64,000 nt of DNA, from the IMG/VR virus record IMGVR_UViG_3300028392_000030, positions 1 to 64,000 of that record, one strand, 5' to 3'. This document shows, in pieces, positions 56,654-63,540 of this stretch (position 1 is the stretch's first letter; every line of letters begins with the position of its first letter). A program made the position numbers and the translations under genes. The notes under the pieces were generated by a model. The model did no database searches, was not told the origin of the DNA, and saw nothing but the letters and a program-made list of their open reading frames with translations. The DNA is from a virus.

Positions 56654-57657
56654 GTTTCGACAGATCGTAAGTATTCAGTAAGAGGATGCATCCAGTCAGT
56701 TGATAAAAAATGTTGTTGATTGTGTGTGAGTACCGACTGCAACTTTTGCATCACTGTCTCGGGATCCAACCGACACAAGAGTTCAACTTGCTGCCATGCC
56801 TGGGCAAAACGTTCAGTCTCATCATCAATAGTATCATAATTTTCGTCAATCACTGAGTTAAAAGTTTGAAAGCCTAAGCTGCGCAAATTACGTAAAAAAT
56901 ACTGGCCGCTGAACACTATAAAAGGTCTACCAGCTACAATGGGTTTGGCAGTTTTTTCAGTAAATTGACTGTAATAATTAGTGCATACCGTTTCAGCCAC
57001 TATACTATAAAAAGTTTGATTGTAGATATCAACCGGTAACAAGTTGCTGATTGCAACAAAATTTCCGTGCGTGTCCATGCGAACTCGATGTGTAGTTGCT
57101 TGAGCACCATTGATATTCTGTGACCATATGCCTTGACCAATTTGGTCTTTGAAATAGTTATACACAATATGATCTTGACAGCCACTGGATTTATACAGTT
57201 GTTCAATTTGATCTCTGTGTGATTTTTTTGTGCCCAGTAAACAATCAAAGCGTTTCGGCCGATTTGATTCAATATGCAGTTGTGACTGTAACTTTTTTGC
57301 CCAAGCGTCGGTCGCGTAGTAATTGTTGGATTGACCAAACCAACTGATCAATGGAACAACATTGGTAGTAGAAAAATTTGCAATCACAGGAGAAAAAATA
57401 ATAATTTTAGAGCTACTGTGTGCCTGAACAAACTGATAAAAATCTCCGGTAGGTTCATCAACTATCACTATCAGCAATCGAGTTTTATCTAACAATTGCT
57501 CAATCACCTTGGCATGTGCTGAATAGTTACTGTTGTAAAACGTAATTGAAATCAAATCACATGCATTGGAAATTTGGTCAATGTGTTGATAGTTTTTATA
57601 TACGTCTGAGGTCGATTCAACCAACGAGAAACAAAAATTGTCTAAAAAAAACTTCAT
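56632..57657 (-). CDS. Glycosyltransferase-like protein (minus strand)
   Basis: 341 residues from ATG 57657, four bases after the stop of its minus-strand neighbour. The C-terminal third carries FYSIVAETVCTNY, FTEKTAKPIVAGRPFIVF, LRSLGFQTF and VIDENYDTIDDETERF, the clearest copy of the pattern also seen at 6582 and 14613. LLGTKKSHRDQIEQLY in the middle is another family block. Probably transfers a sugar; donor and acceptor unknown. The stop falls within the opposite-strand tRNA-Cys. Confidence 0.5.
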   Translation of the reverse strand: MKFFLDNFCFSLVESTSDVYKNYQHIDQISNACDLISITFYNSNYSAHAKVIEQLLDKTRLLIVIVDEPTGDFYQFVQAHSSSKIIIFSPVIANFSTTNVVPLISWFGQSNNYYATDAWAKKLQSQLHIESNRPKRFDCLLGTKKSHRDQIEQLYKSSGCQDHIVYNYFKDQIGQGIWSQNINGAQATTHRVRMDTHGNFVAISNLLPVDIYNQTFYSIVAETVCTNYYSQFTEKTAKPIVAGRPFIVFSGQYFLRNLRSLGFQTFNSVIDENYDTIDDETERFAQAWQQVELLCRLDPETVMQKLQSVLTHNQQHFLSTDWMHPLTEYLRSVETGATGWI

Positions 57658-57661
57658 TTTA

Positions 57662-58360
57662 TTATAGTTTTGAAAGAAACATATCTGCAATGTGACGATT
57701 GGTAATTTCACCATAGTGTTGTAAATCTCTGGCTCGATCTGTCATTGTGATAGCAGATGCTTCTTGTTGAATGTATTTGATGCCGCGATCACTGCACAGT
57801 TGTTTAATGGCCAGCGTATTTTTTAAATAATTCATACTGCTGTTGGTATCATTACTGAGCCAACTTCTTGCAAAAGAGTCTACCATTGGAAAACCAATTG
57901 GCCAACAGCTGAGATCATAAAGTTGGTCTTCGTCAATGTGTAGTTCAAGTCTGGTTCTCTCTGTAGATAAAAAAATTACCAAGTCCGGTTTTAATTGTTC
58001 TATCCAATGGTGTGCCAAACGAAAAGCTGTGTCATTGGATGCACCCCCTACTCCAAGATTGTAGTTTTTGAGTTTCAACGCGGTGCTGACTCGATGTGCC
58101 CAGGTAGACTCAACAGGCAATCCCATACCCAGTGTGTGACTACAGCCAATGAACATCACACCAGAGCCAGCTGAATCAAATTCATCTGCTCGAAATCCAT
58201 GACTGTTAAATTTATATGTGATTGGTCGATTGATCCAATTGTATTGATCCAATTGTGTTCGATTTCGAACTAAATTTTTTTGGTATAACTCTTCCGAATC
58301 GGTTCCGTGCCACAGTATTTCTTGATTGGCCAAGGATGAATTAGAGTGTCGAGGTGTCAT
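57662..58360 (-). CDS. SGNH-hydrolase-like protein (paralogue 8, minus strand)
   Basis: 232 residues from ATG 58360, with an exact late box TATAAATA five bases upstream. Block I FIGCSHTLG (about residue 70), GGASNDTA, IFLSTERTRLEL and a terminal RDLQHYGEI give the Ser, Asn and Asp-His set. It has a longer N-terminal extension than the others. Forms a late minus-strand pair with the glycosyltransferase-like gene. Confidence 0.6.
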   Translation of the reverse strand: MTPRHSNSSLANQEILWHGTDSEELYQKNLVRNRTQLDQYNWINRPITYKFNSHGFRADEFDSAGSGVMFIGCSHTLGMGLPVESTWAHRVSTALKLKNYNLGVGGASNDTAFRLAHHWIEQLKPDLVIFLSTERTRLELHIDEDQLYDLSCWPIGFPMVDSFARSWLSNDTNSSMNYLKNTLAIKQLCSDRGIKYIQQEASAITMTDRARDLQHYGEITNRHIADMFLSKL

Positions 58361-58364
58361 TGAA

Positions 58365-58372
58365 TATTTATA
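58365..58372 (-). promoter_or_regulatory. Late-promoter box TATAAATA (minus strand)
   Basis: Exact T4 late consensus on the minus strand directly before the SGNH gene start at 58360. Confidence 0.55.
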
Positions 58373-58377
58373 GGGGC

Positions 58378-58406
58378 TTGACCAGCAACGTTTTTTCGTA
58401 TATAAT
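58378..58406 (+). promoter_or_regulatory. Sigma70-type promoter of the omega-like gene
   Basis: TTGACC (58378-58383), 17-bp spacer, TATAAT (58401-58406), then CAGGAGA before the start at 58430. It diverges from the minus-strand late promoter a few bases away. Confidence 0.8.
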
Positions 58407-58429
58407 ACACTTTTACAACAGGAGATATT

Positions 58430-58651
58430 ATGAAACCAGTTACTCTCAGTCGCGGCACCCAAATTGACCTTGAAAAATGTGTTGGTTTAGCTGACTCACG
58501 TTATGACATGGTCATTGCTGTGTCGCAACGCCTGCGTGAACTCAAACGCCGAGCCAGAGAAACCGGTGCGTATGTTACTGCTGTTGATGCCTTGTTGGAA
58601 ATGCAAGAAGGAAAAATTGATATGATTCGATACATGTCCAAAGTGAAATAA
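58430..58651 (+). CDS. RNA polymerase omega-like protein
   Basis: 73 residues. IDLEKCVGLADSRYDMVIAVSQRLRELKRRARE (residues 11-43) resembles the Rpb6/omega core, where omega reads roughly xxxRYxLVxxAAxRARxL. Omega helps assemble host RNA polymerase; a phage version expressed early could steer or stabilise the polymerase. The similarity is short, so a different helical protein remains possible. Confidence 0.5.
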   Translation: MKPVTLSRGTQIDLEKCVGLADSRYDMVIAVSQRLRELKRRARETGAYVTAVDALLEMQEGKIDMIRYMSKVK

Positions 58652-58653
58652 TG

Positions 58654-59085
58654 TCACTTGTAGATGTAGTTGATGGTGTCGCGGTTTTCTCTCAATTCTC
58701 GAGCGCCGTTTTTCAAATGAAAGCGTCGAGCCATTTCGGTCTTAGGACTCAATGTCACGTAGGTTTGAATCTCTGGAAACTCTGATTCAATTGACCGTTG
58801 AGCTGCTACAATAAGGTCTCGACCGGCCCCGGCTGTGTAACTCCAGATAGTATAAAATACCGCGGTTGTTGCACCACCAATTATCACAACCAAATCATCA
58901 ACTGCTGAAGGAATTGTTTCTAAGAATTTAACACAGGTAACGGCTAATGTTTGATCACCATCCTTTAACATGTAAATTCGACTGTTTGAGTTTACACGTT
59001 CCGACAAGGGTATCTCTGGGCGCACCGGATCGTCCTTGATAAGGCTAGCAAGATCGTCTGATATGGTGGTGATTGTGTGTAACAT
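58654..59085 (-). CDS. GNAT-like acetyltransferase or conserved phage protein
   Basis: 143 residues. LSPKTEMARRFHLKNGARELRENRDTINYIY at the C-terminus (about 112-142) resembles the last strands of GNAT folds, and a related end is, from memory, common in cyanophage proteins. The acetyl-CoA loop (Q/R-x2-G-x-G/A) is not clear; TAGAGRDLIVAAQR could be a variant. Convergent with the omega-like gene. Confidence 0.4.
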   Translation of the reverse strand: MLHTITTISDDLASLIKDDPVRPEIPLSERVNSNSRIYMLKDGDQTLAVTCVKFLETIPSAVDDLVVIIGGATTAVFYTIWSYTAGAGRDLIVAAQRSIESEFPEIQTYVTLSPKTEMARRFHLKNGARELRENRDTINYIYK

Positions 59086-59146
59086 TATATACGCCGTTTA
59101 TGTTTTATAAATTTATTTATCAAATTATGTGTGACAGTAAAATTAC

Positions 59147-59236
59147 GGAGAGTTGGGTGAGCGGCTGAAACCAACGGTCTACTAAACCGTCATAGTGGCA
59201 ACACTATCGTGGGTTCGAATCCCACACTCTCCGCCA
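59147..59236 (+). tRNA. tRNA-Ser (ACT)
   Basis: 90 bases with a long variable arm (CATAGTGG-CAAC-ACTATC). Anticodon stem ACGGT/ACCGT with loop CTACTAA gives anticodon ACT, where bacteria normally use GCT. Acceptor GGAGAGT/ACTCTCC, CCA encoded. Confidence 0.85.
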
Positions 59237-59240
59237 ATTA

Positions 59241-59317
59241 GGACCTTAGCTCAGTTGGATTAGAGCATGGAGCTTCTACCTCCAGGGTCGTGGGTTCGAA
59301 TCCAGCAGGTCCTACCA
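59241..59317 (+). tRNA. tRNA-Arg (TCT)
   Basis: 77 bases; anticodon stem TGGAG/CTCCA with loop CTTCTAC, acceptor GGACCTT/AGGTCC-type as in the tRNA-Val gene, CCA encoded. Confidence 0.88.
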
Positions 59318-59461
59318 GATAAACCCTATCAGTAAACCTAGACCAAATGCAACTATACCAAGTAAAATCATTATTGTGGCATACCAGCCAGTATGATCGA
59401 TGTAATATTCAGGCTGTTCAAATTTGGTGTGGTATCCTGTGTTGTCATAGTAAATTTTCAT
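59312..59461 (-). CDS. Small minus-strand membrane protein
   Basis: 49 residues, beginning MKIYYDNTGYHTKFEQPEYY, with one transmembrane span at the C-terminus (ATIMILLGIVAFGLGLLIGF). The stop overlaps the 3' end of tRNA-Arg on the other strand. A CATAAATA late-like box lies five bases before the start. Confidence 0.5.
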   Translation of the reverse strand: MKIYYDNTGYHTKFEQPEYYIDHTGWYATIMILLGIVAFGLGLLIGFIW

Positions 59462-59466
59462 TATGA

Positions 59467-59474
59467 TATTTATG
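59467..59474 (-). promoter_or_regulatory. Candidate late-promoter box CATAAATA (minus strand)
   Basis: One mismatch from TATAAATA and positioned like the box at 58365, directly upstream of the small membrane protein. Confidence 0.4.
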
Positions 59475-59505
59475 GATAGGGTTTGTGACAAATAAGTAGT
59501 AATAC

Positions 59506-59579
59506 GCCCTTTTAGTTAAATGGTATAACAGTTGATTTGTAATCATCAATTGGCAGTTCGATTCTGTCAAGGGGCACCA
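59506..59579 (+). tRNA. tRNA-Thr (TGT)
   Basis: 74 bases; D stem GTTA/TAAC, anticodon loop TTTGTAA, anticodon stem GTTGA/TCATC with one mismatch, acceptor GCCCTTT/AAGGGGC, CCA encoded. Confidence 0.85.
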
Positions 59580-59608
59580 AAAATATTTTTATAAAGGAAA
59601 TTATAACA

Positions 59609-60457
59609 GTGAACTCTGTTGTTAAAAACTTAATAGCATCCTACAACGCTATTAAAGACGAGTCGTGGCCCGATTGTGTTAGTTATGCTGAGTTGGAACA
59701 GTTACCAAAACACATCATTGATGAATGCAGAGATGTTCACGGATTTGATTTTTTGATTAATAGAAGCCAATTAAAATTGTTGAATCCATATTATCCAGGT
59801 GTTCCTTTTGAAACGTATCCTGATCTTGACAATAGATTATCTCAACATTTTGATTACATATACGATTCTTATTTCCCATTTTCAATAAGTCCTAGATTTT
59901 TTTACCAAAGCGGTATAAAATTTACCTTAAGAGATACCTACTGGTATATTGATCAATTATATAAATCAAACCCGACATCGGTAATCGATCTAGGTTGCGG
60001 AGAAAATGGGTTTAAAAATTGGTTCCCACACATATTTGGTGTAGATCAAGCTACTAATCCGTGGAGTCAAGCCGATCTCATTGGCGATGTAGATGATAAG
60101 TTTTTTAAAGAACATCAAGGCCGATATGATTGCGGAATGTGTATTCATGCTGTATTTTCTGGTTGGCACCGTTTTACAGATCTTATACATTCAATGATGG
60201 GTTTGGTTAACAATAGTTTTTTCTTTGCTTGTCCAATAATTACTGAAACATTTAACGATTTGCCGCTTGAGTTAAAGTCTAACTTTGATTTAATGATAAC
60301 AACACTTATTGATAGAATTTATAATTCAGGCTATGAAGTAACCCTTTTAGATTTCCCTGACTACTTAACATTAAATTGGGATACAAGTTGGCAAGGTGTA
60401 TCATACCGACGGGCACCCCATTCTAATTTAAGATTCATGTTAAAACATAAGAAGTAA
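59609..60457 (+). CDS. SAM-dependent methyltransferase-like protein
   Basis: 282 residues; GTG 59609 with AAAGGAAA upstream. The SAM loop VIDLGCGENGFKNWFPHIFGVD (residues about 123-144) and the acidic ADLIGDVDD are clear. MCIHAVFSGWHRFTDLIHSM fits motif post-I. The N-terminal 110 residues are Tyr/Asp-rich and unrecognised. Target unknown. Confidence 0.65.
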   Translation: MNSVVKNLIASYNAIKDESWPDCVSYAELEQLPKHIIDECRDVHGFDFLINRSQLKLLNPYYPGVPFETYPDLDNRLSQHFDYIYDSYFPFSISPRFFYQSGIKFTLRDTYWYIDQLYKSNPTSVIDLGCGENGFKNWFPHIFGVDQATNPWSQADLIGDVDDKFFKEHQGRYDCGMCIHAVFSGWHRFTDLIHSMMGLVNNSFFFACPIITETFNDLPLELKSNFDLMITTLIDRIYNSGYEVTLLDFPDYLTLNWDTSWQGVSYRRAPHSNLRFMLKHKK

Positions 60458-60465
60458 CAAAAATT

Positions 60466-60666
60466 ATGACATTGAACGATTTACAAGAACGAGATGTAGC
60501 AGTGATTACCAGTGTTGCCAATGAACGGTTGCAACAAATGGGCATTGTTGCTGCGCAGACTGTGACTGTGTTAAGACGCATGGCCTGTTGTCTTCACATA
60601 CGTGTGGGTTCAACTGAATGGGCCATACGTGATCAAGATGCTAGAGCAGTAAAAATTGTCAGATGA
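60466..60666 (+). CDS. FeoA-domain protein
   Basis: 66 residues, the size of a lone FeoA SH3-like domain. LNDLQERDVAVITSV, RLQQMGIVAAQTVTVLRRM and IRVGSTEWAIRDQDARAVKIV follow the FeoA pattern. In bacteria FeoA supports FeoB ferrous iron uptake. Placed directly before Fe(II)-oxygenase-like genes, it may link to iron supply; that is inference. Confidence 0.7.
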   Translation: MTLNDLQERDVAVITSVANERLQQMGIVAAQTVTVLRRMACCLHIRVGSTEWAIRDQDARAVKIVR

Positions 60667-60675
60667 GCTATTAGT

Positions 60676-61296
60676 ATGCATGTCAAACTCAACTTACCGC
60701 CACCATCAAATGCCGTAATTGAACAGATCAAAGCATGGGCCAATTCTGTTCAATTTGATCCTAGTAAAAAACAATGGCTTGAACAATTTCACAATGGTGC
60801 TATAACTGCACCTTTGCATTTGCTAGGAGTCAAAGACAAAATTATATCTGAACAGATGATTTTGGAGTTTCAAAAATTCTTTCCAAAGCACACAATTACA
60901 TCAACTGTTTGTATTATGAAAAGCCATGACAATATTCCGTCCTGTTTGCCACCACACATTGATCGAGGGCGAGCACTGGGTATCAATTATTTTGTTGAGC
61001 TGGGCGGGGATCGCGTTGAAACAATATTTTATAATTTTACAAAACAAGCAAAAGATTCAGAGGCCTCTAATATTCCATTTGATCAGACCGGTGGCATTCG
61101 AACCAAAACAGTATTTACACAAGGCTGGCATGCATTTGCGGCCGACCAATGTCATGCTGTTGATAACCTTACCGCAACTAGAATATTTACAACCATCAGA
61201 ATACTGACCAGCGACGCCGAAACAGAAGTCAACTACAATCTTGACAGTTTCATAAAAGATTATCCAGAATTAGTTGAGTTTCAACTGACAAGCTAA
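60676..61296 (+). CDS. 2OG-Fe(II)-oxygenase-like protein
   Basis: 206 residues. LPPHIDRGRALGINYFVELGG holds the His-x-Asp pair (HID), and WHAFAADQCHAVDN...TRIFTTIR holds the distal His and the Arg expected to bind 2-oxoglutarate. The double-stranded beta-helix order is consistent with phage 2OG dioxygenases. Substrate unknown. The stop overlaps a CTAAATA box. Confidence 0.6.
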   Translation: MHVKLNLPPPSNAVIEQIKAWANSVQFDPSKKQWLEQFHNGAITAPLHLLGVKDKIISEQMILEFQKFFPKHTITSTVCIMKSHDNIPSCLPPHIDRGRALGINYFVELGGDRVETIFYNFTKQAKDSEASNIPFDQTGGIRTKTVFTQGWHAFAADQCHAVDNLTATRIFTTIRILTSDAETEVNYNLDSFIKDYPELVEFQLTS

Positions 61297-61299
61297 ATA
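61293..61299 (+). promoter_or_regulatory. Candidate late-promoter box CTAAATA
   Basis: CTAAATA includes the stop codon of the oxygenase-like gene and opens the regulatory region. Confidence 0.3.
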
Positions 61300-61331
61300 A
61301 ATCTAGCAACGCCGGGTTCATCCGACGTCGG

Positions 61332-61346
61332 GTTTCGCAACGAAAC
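61332..61346 (+). other. Hairpin upstream of the promoter array
   Basis: GTTTCG-CAA-CGAAAC, preceded by the palindrome CCGACGTCGG (61322-61331). May end upstream transcription; no U-tract follows. Confidence 0.4.
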
Positions 61347-61396
61347 AGACGCTTGACATAGTGATGTCTTTACTGTAGAATATACTACAGAACGCC
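61347..61396 (+). repeat. Tandem promoter/operator repeat, unit 1
   Basis: A 50-bp unit containing TTGACA (61353-61358), 17-bp spacer, TAGAAT (61376-61381). Two palindromes lie on the promoter elements: GACAT-AGTG-ATGTC over the -35 (61355-61368) and CTGTAG-AATATA-CTACAG over the -10 (61373-61390). Confidence 0.85.
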
Positions 61397-61401
61397 AAAA
61401 A

Positions 61402-61451
61402 AGACGCTTGACATAGTGATGTCTTTACTGTAGAATATACTACAGAACGCC
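61402..61451 (+). repeat. Tandem promoter/operator repeat, unit 2
   Basis: A perfect 50-bp copy of unit 1 after a five-A spacer. TTGACA at 61408-61413 and TAGAAT at 61431-61436, with both palindromes retained. Confidence 0.85.
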
Positions 61452-61459
61452 TACCGTAA

Positions 61460-61517
61460 GTAGAGTTCTCTACCAGCAATTATAATTGTGTAATTAAACA
61501 GTCAGGTGTATTGACTG
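61460..61517 (+). promoter_or_regulatory. Structured leader of the oxygenase-like triplet
   Basis: GTAGAG-TT-CTCTAC (61460-61473) and CAGTCA-GGTGTAT-TGACTG (61499-61517) are perfect stems in the transcribed leader, 22 bases before the start at 61539. They could control message stability or translation. Confidence 0.5.
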
Positions 61518-61538
61518 CTACTTTTGGTGTGGAGAAAT

Positions 61539-62210
61539 ATGATTAAGTGTCATCAAATAATGAATCATTTGCCGCCGGTGCCTGACCATTTTGTGCAACA
61601 GGCACTGAGCATTGCAAATGCTTGGCAAAACAATCTCGATAATCTAATCACCGGCGCTGGGAGTATACAGTCCAAACCTCCTGCTGTCGACAACGATGGT
61701 AAGAAATACAGCGGCAGAAATATTCCTAGAATTTTTATCGGAAAGCAATGGGAAGAATGGGTCAACAACAATATTTCTGACTGTTATATCAACACAGGTG
61801 TAGCACAAAGTTTGTTGGTGCCACAGGACGGAGTAGAAGACACACAAGCAACATCGCTGCACAATGACACAGAAAGAAAATTTTGTTTGTTCTACCTGGT
61901 CAAGAAAGACAATGACGATCAATGGACACGATGGTATTGTCTTAAAGACGGACCGTTGATTCCAGCTAAAAAACAAGTTTATGCCTTGCAAAAAAATACA
62001 ATAGATCAAATTGTCAGCACAACCGGAGAGGAATTCCAGTTGATTGATGAAATTGTTATGCCATTGTATACCTGGGTGTATGCCGATGTAAGAATTCTTC
62101 ATCAGGCCACCAACCATCAAGGCCAACGCATTGCCATACATGTGAGTTTCAATGAAGATGTGTTTGGCCTGTTTGATCGTACCGACAAAACAAACAAGGA
62201 AGTGGTATGA
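61539..62210 (+). CDS. 2OG-Fe(II)-oxygenase-like protein, triplet member 1
   Basis: 223 residues from ATG 61539 with GGAGAAA upstream. It begins MIKCHQIMNHLPPVPDHFVQQAL; SLHNDTERKF gives His-x-Asp, and RILHQATNHQGQRIAIHVSF gives the distal His and Arg. About 40-50 percent of positions look shared with member 2 by eye. Directly behind the tandem promoters. Substrate unknown; protein, sugar or base hydroxylation are options. Confidence 0.5.
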   Translation: MIKCHQIMNHLPPVPDHFVQQALSIANAWQNNLDNLITGAGSIQSKPPAVDNDGKKYSGRNIPRIFIGKQWEEWVNNNISDCYINTGVAQSLLVPQDGVEDTQATSLHNDTERKFCLFYLVKKDNDDQWTRWYCLKDGPLIPAKKQVYALQKNTIDQIVSTTGEEFQLIDEIVMPLYTWVYADVRILHQATNHQGQRIAIHVSFNEDVFGLFDRTDKTNKEVV

Positions 62211-62869
62211 TTAAATGCCATCATGTCATGGATCATTTACCAGCTGTTCCTAAGCATTTTGTTCAGCAGTCCATATCAATTGCTGAAAATTGGCAAGAAA
62301 ATCTTGTGGATCACCCTGTATTAAATTCTACCTTGGAACCCAGTATCAATCCCAGATTGATAGTCAACAACAACGGGGATTACGAAACATTGAGATGGAT
62401 TCCAAGATTTCAACTTGACAACGAATGGGAACAATGGGTTGGAGAAAATATTTCAGATAAATTCACCGACACCGGAGTGGCATCTAGTGTGGTAGTTCCT
62501 AGCGACGCATATAAAGATTCTGGCCTATCATCAATTCACAGTGACAAAAATAGAAAATTCGCATTGTTCTACACAATAAAGCAAGGCAATGCTGATCAAT
62601 GGACTCGATGGTATCATCAGTCAGGCCAACCATTGCGTAGACCGCTTGCTATCACATTGACCGGTCAGCAAGGCATAGAGAAAATTGACCAGGCCTACAT
62701 GCCATTGGTAGAGAAAATCGACCAAGCCTACATGCCATTGAACTCATGGGTATATTGTGAAACCGGTATACTACACCAAACTGGTAACCATCAAGGCGAA
62801 CGCATTGCCATACATGTGAGTTTCAATGAAGATGTGTTTGGCCTGTTTGAACACAACAATCAACCCTAA
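62207..62869 (+). CDS. 2OG-Fe(II)-oxygenase-like protein, triplet member 2
   Basis: 220 residues, ATGA-coupled to member 1. IHSDKNRKF and GILHQTGNHQGERIAIHVSF supply the His-x-Asp, His and Arg. A 10-residue unit EKIDQAYMPL is repeated in tandem (about residues 158-178), a recent small duplication absent from the other members. Confidence 0.5.
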   Translation: MIKCHHVMDHLPAVPKHFVQQSISIAENWQENLVDHPVLNSTLEPSINPRLIVNNNGDYETLRWIPRFQLDNEWEQWVGENISDKFTDTGVASSVVVPSDAYKDSGLSSIHSDKNRKFALFYTIKQGNADQWTRWYHQSGQPLRRPLAITLTGQQGIEKIDQAYMPLVEKIDQAYMPLNSWVYCETGILHQTGNHQGERIAIHVSFNEDVFGLFEHNNQP

Positions 62870-62879
62870 AAGGACACAT

Positions 62880-63521
62880 ATGACTAAATGCTATCAAATC
62901 ATGGACCAACTGCCGGCAGTGCCCGAGCATTTGGTACAGCAGGCTCTGACTGCAGCTCGCAAGGCCAAACAGGATTGGTACGATCCAGACAAAAGACCAC
63001 CTGTGGTCAATACCGGCGGTTCCGGCATTGTGTTTGGTACCAAAATAGTGTATGATCAAGATGATCAACCAATTGTTACCAGAAGCAATCCGAGATTTCC
63101 TCTAGACGATGAATGGAACACCTGGGTGCGAGACAACATTGCGCCAGTAGTGGTCGAGTCTGGAGTCAGTGTGTGTCTCATGCCCAGAGCCGACGACACA
63201 GAAACCACCATGGGCGGGCCACACACAGATACCACTAGAAATTTTGCCTTGTTGTATCTAATAGAAAAAGGCAACGATGATCAATGGACTGAATTCTATC
63301 AAGAAACAGGAGAGGATGTATACCGACCTTACAACTGTAGGCCAACCCAATTGGCCAAGTTGACCTTGATCGACCGAGTATGTGCCCCACTACACAAATG
63401 GCTCATGATCGATGGTAGAATTTTACACGCACAAAAAAATATCTCCAAGGATCGTATTGCCTTGCAAGTCAGTCTTGCGTATGATCCATACAATGTGTTT
63501 GACCGTCCAGTAGTGGATTAA
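62880..63521 (+). CDS. 2OG-Fe(II)-oxygenase-like protein, triplet member 3
   Basis: 213 residues from ATG 62880, AAAGGAC upstream. MTKCYQIMDQLPAVPEHLVQQAL parallels the starts of members 1 and 2. PHTDTTRNF gives His-x-Asp; GRILHAQKNISKDRIALQVSL gives His and Arg. The most diverged of the three. Confidence 0.5.
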   Translation: MTKCYQIMDQLPAVPEHLVQQALTAARKAKQDWYDPDKRPPVVNTGGSGIVFGTKIVYDQDDQPIVTRSNPRFPLDDEWNTWVRDNIAPVVVESGVSVCLMPRADDTETTMGGPHTDTTRNFALLYLIEKGNDDQWTEFYQETGEDVYRPYNCRPTQLAKLTLIDRVCAPLHKWLMIDGRILHAQKNISKDRIALQVSLAYDPYNVFDRPVVD

Positions 63522-63540
63522 CATTTAAAAAGGAAAACGT

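Noticed and set aside
56516-56719. Plus-strand ORF across tRNA-Val and tRNA-Cys
   Set aside because: Starts inside tRNA-Val and contains the whole tRNA-Cys gene.
61347-61451. CRISPR array
   Set aside because: Only two adjacent 50-bp units with a five-base spacer; they contain promoter elements, not repeat-spacer structure.
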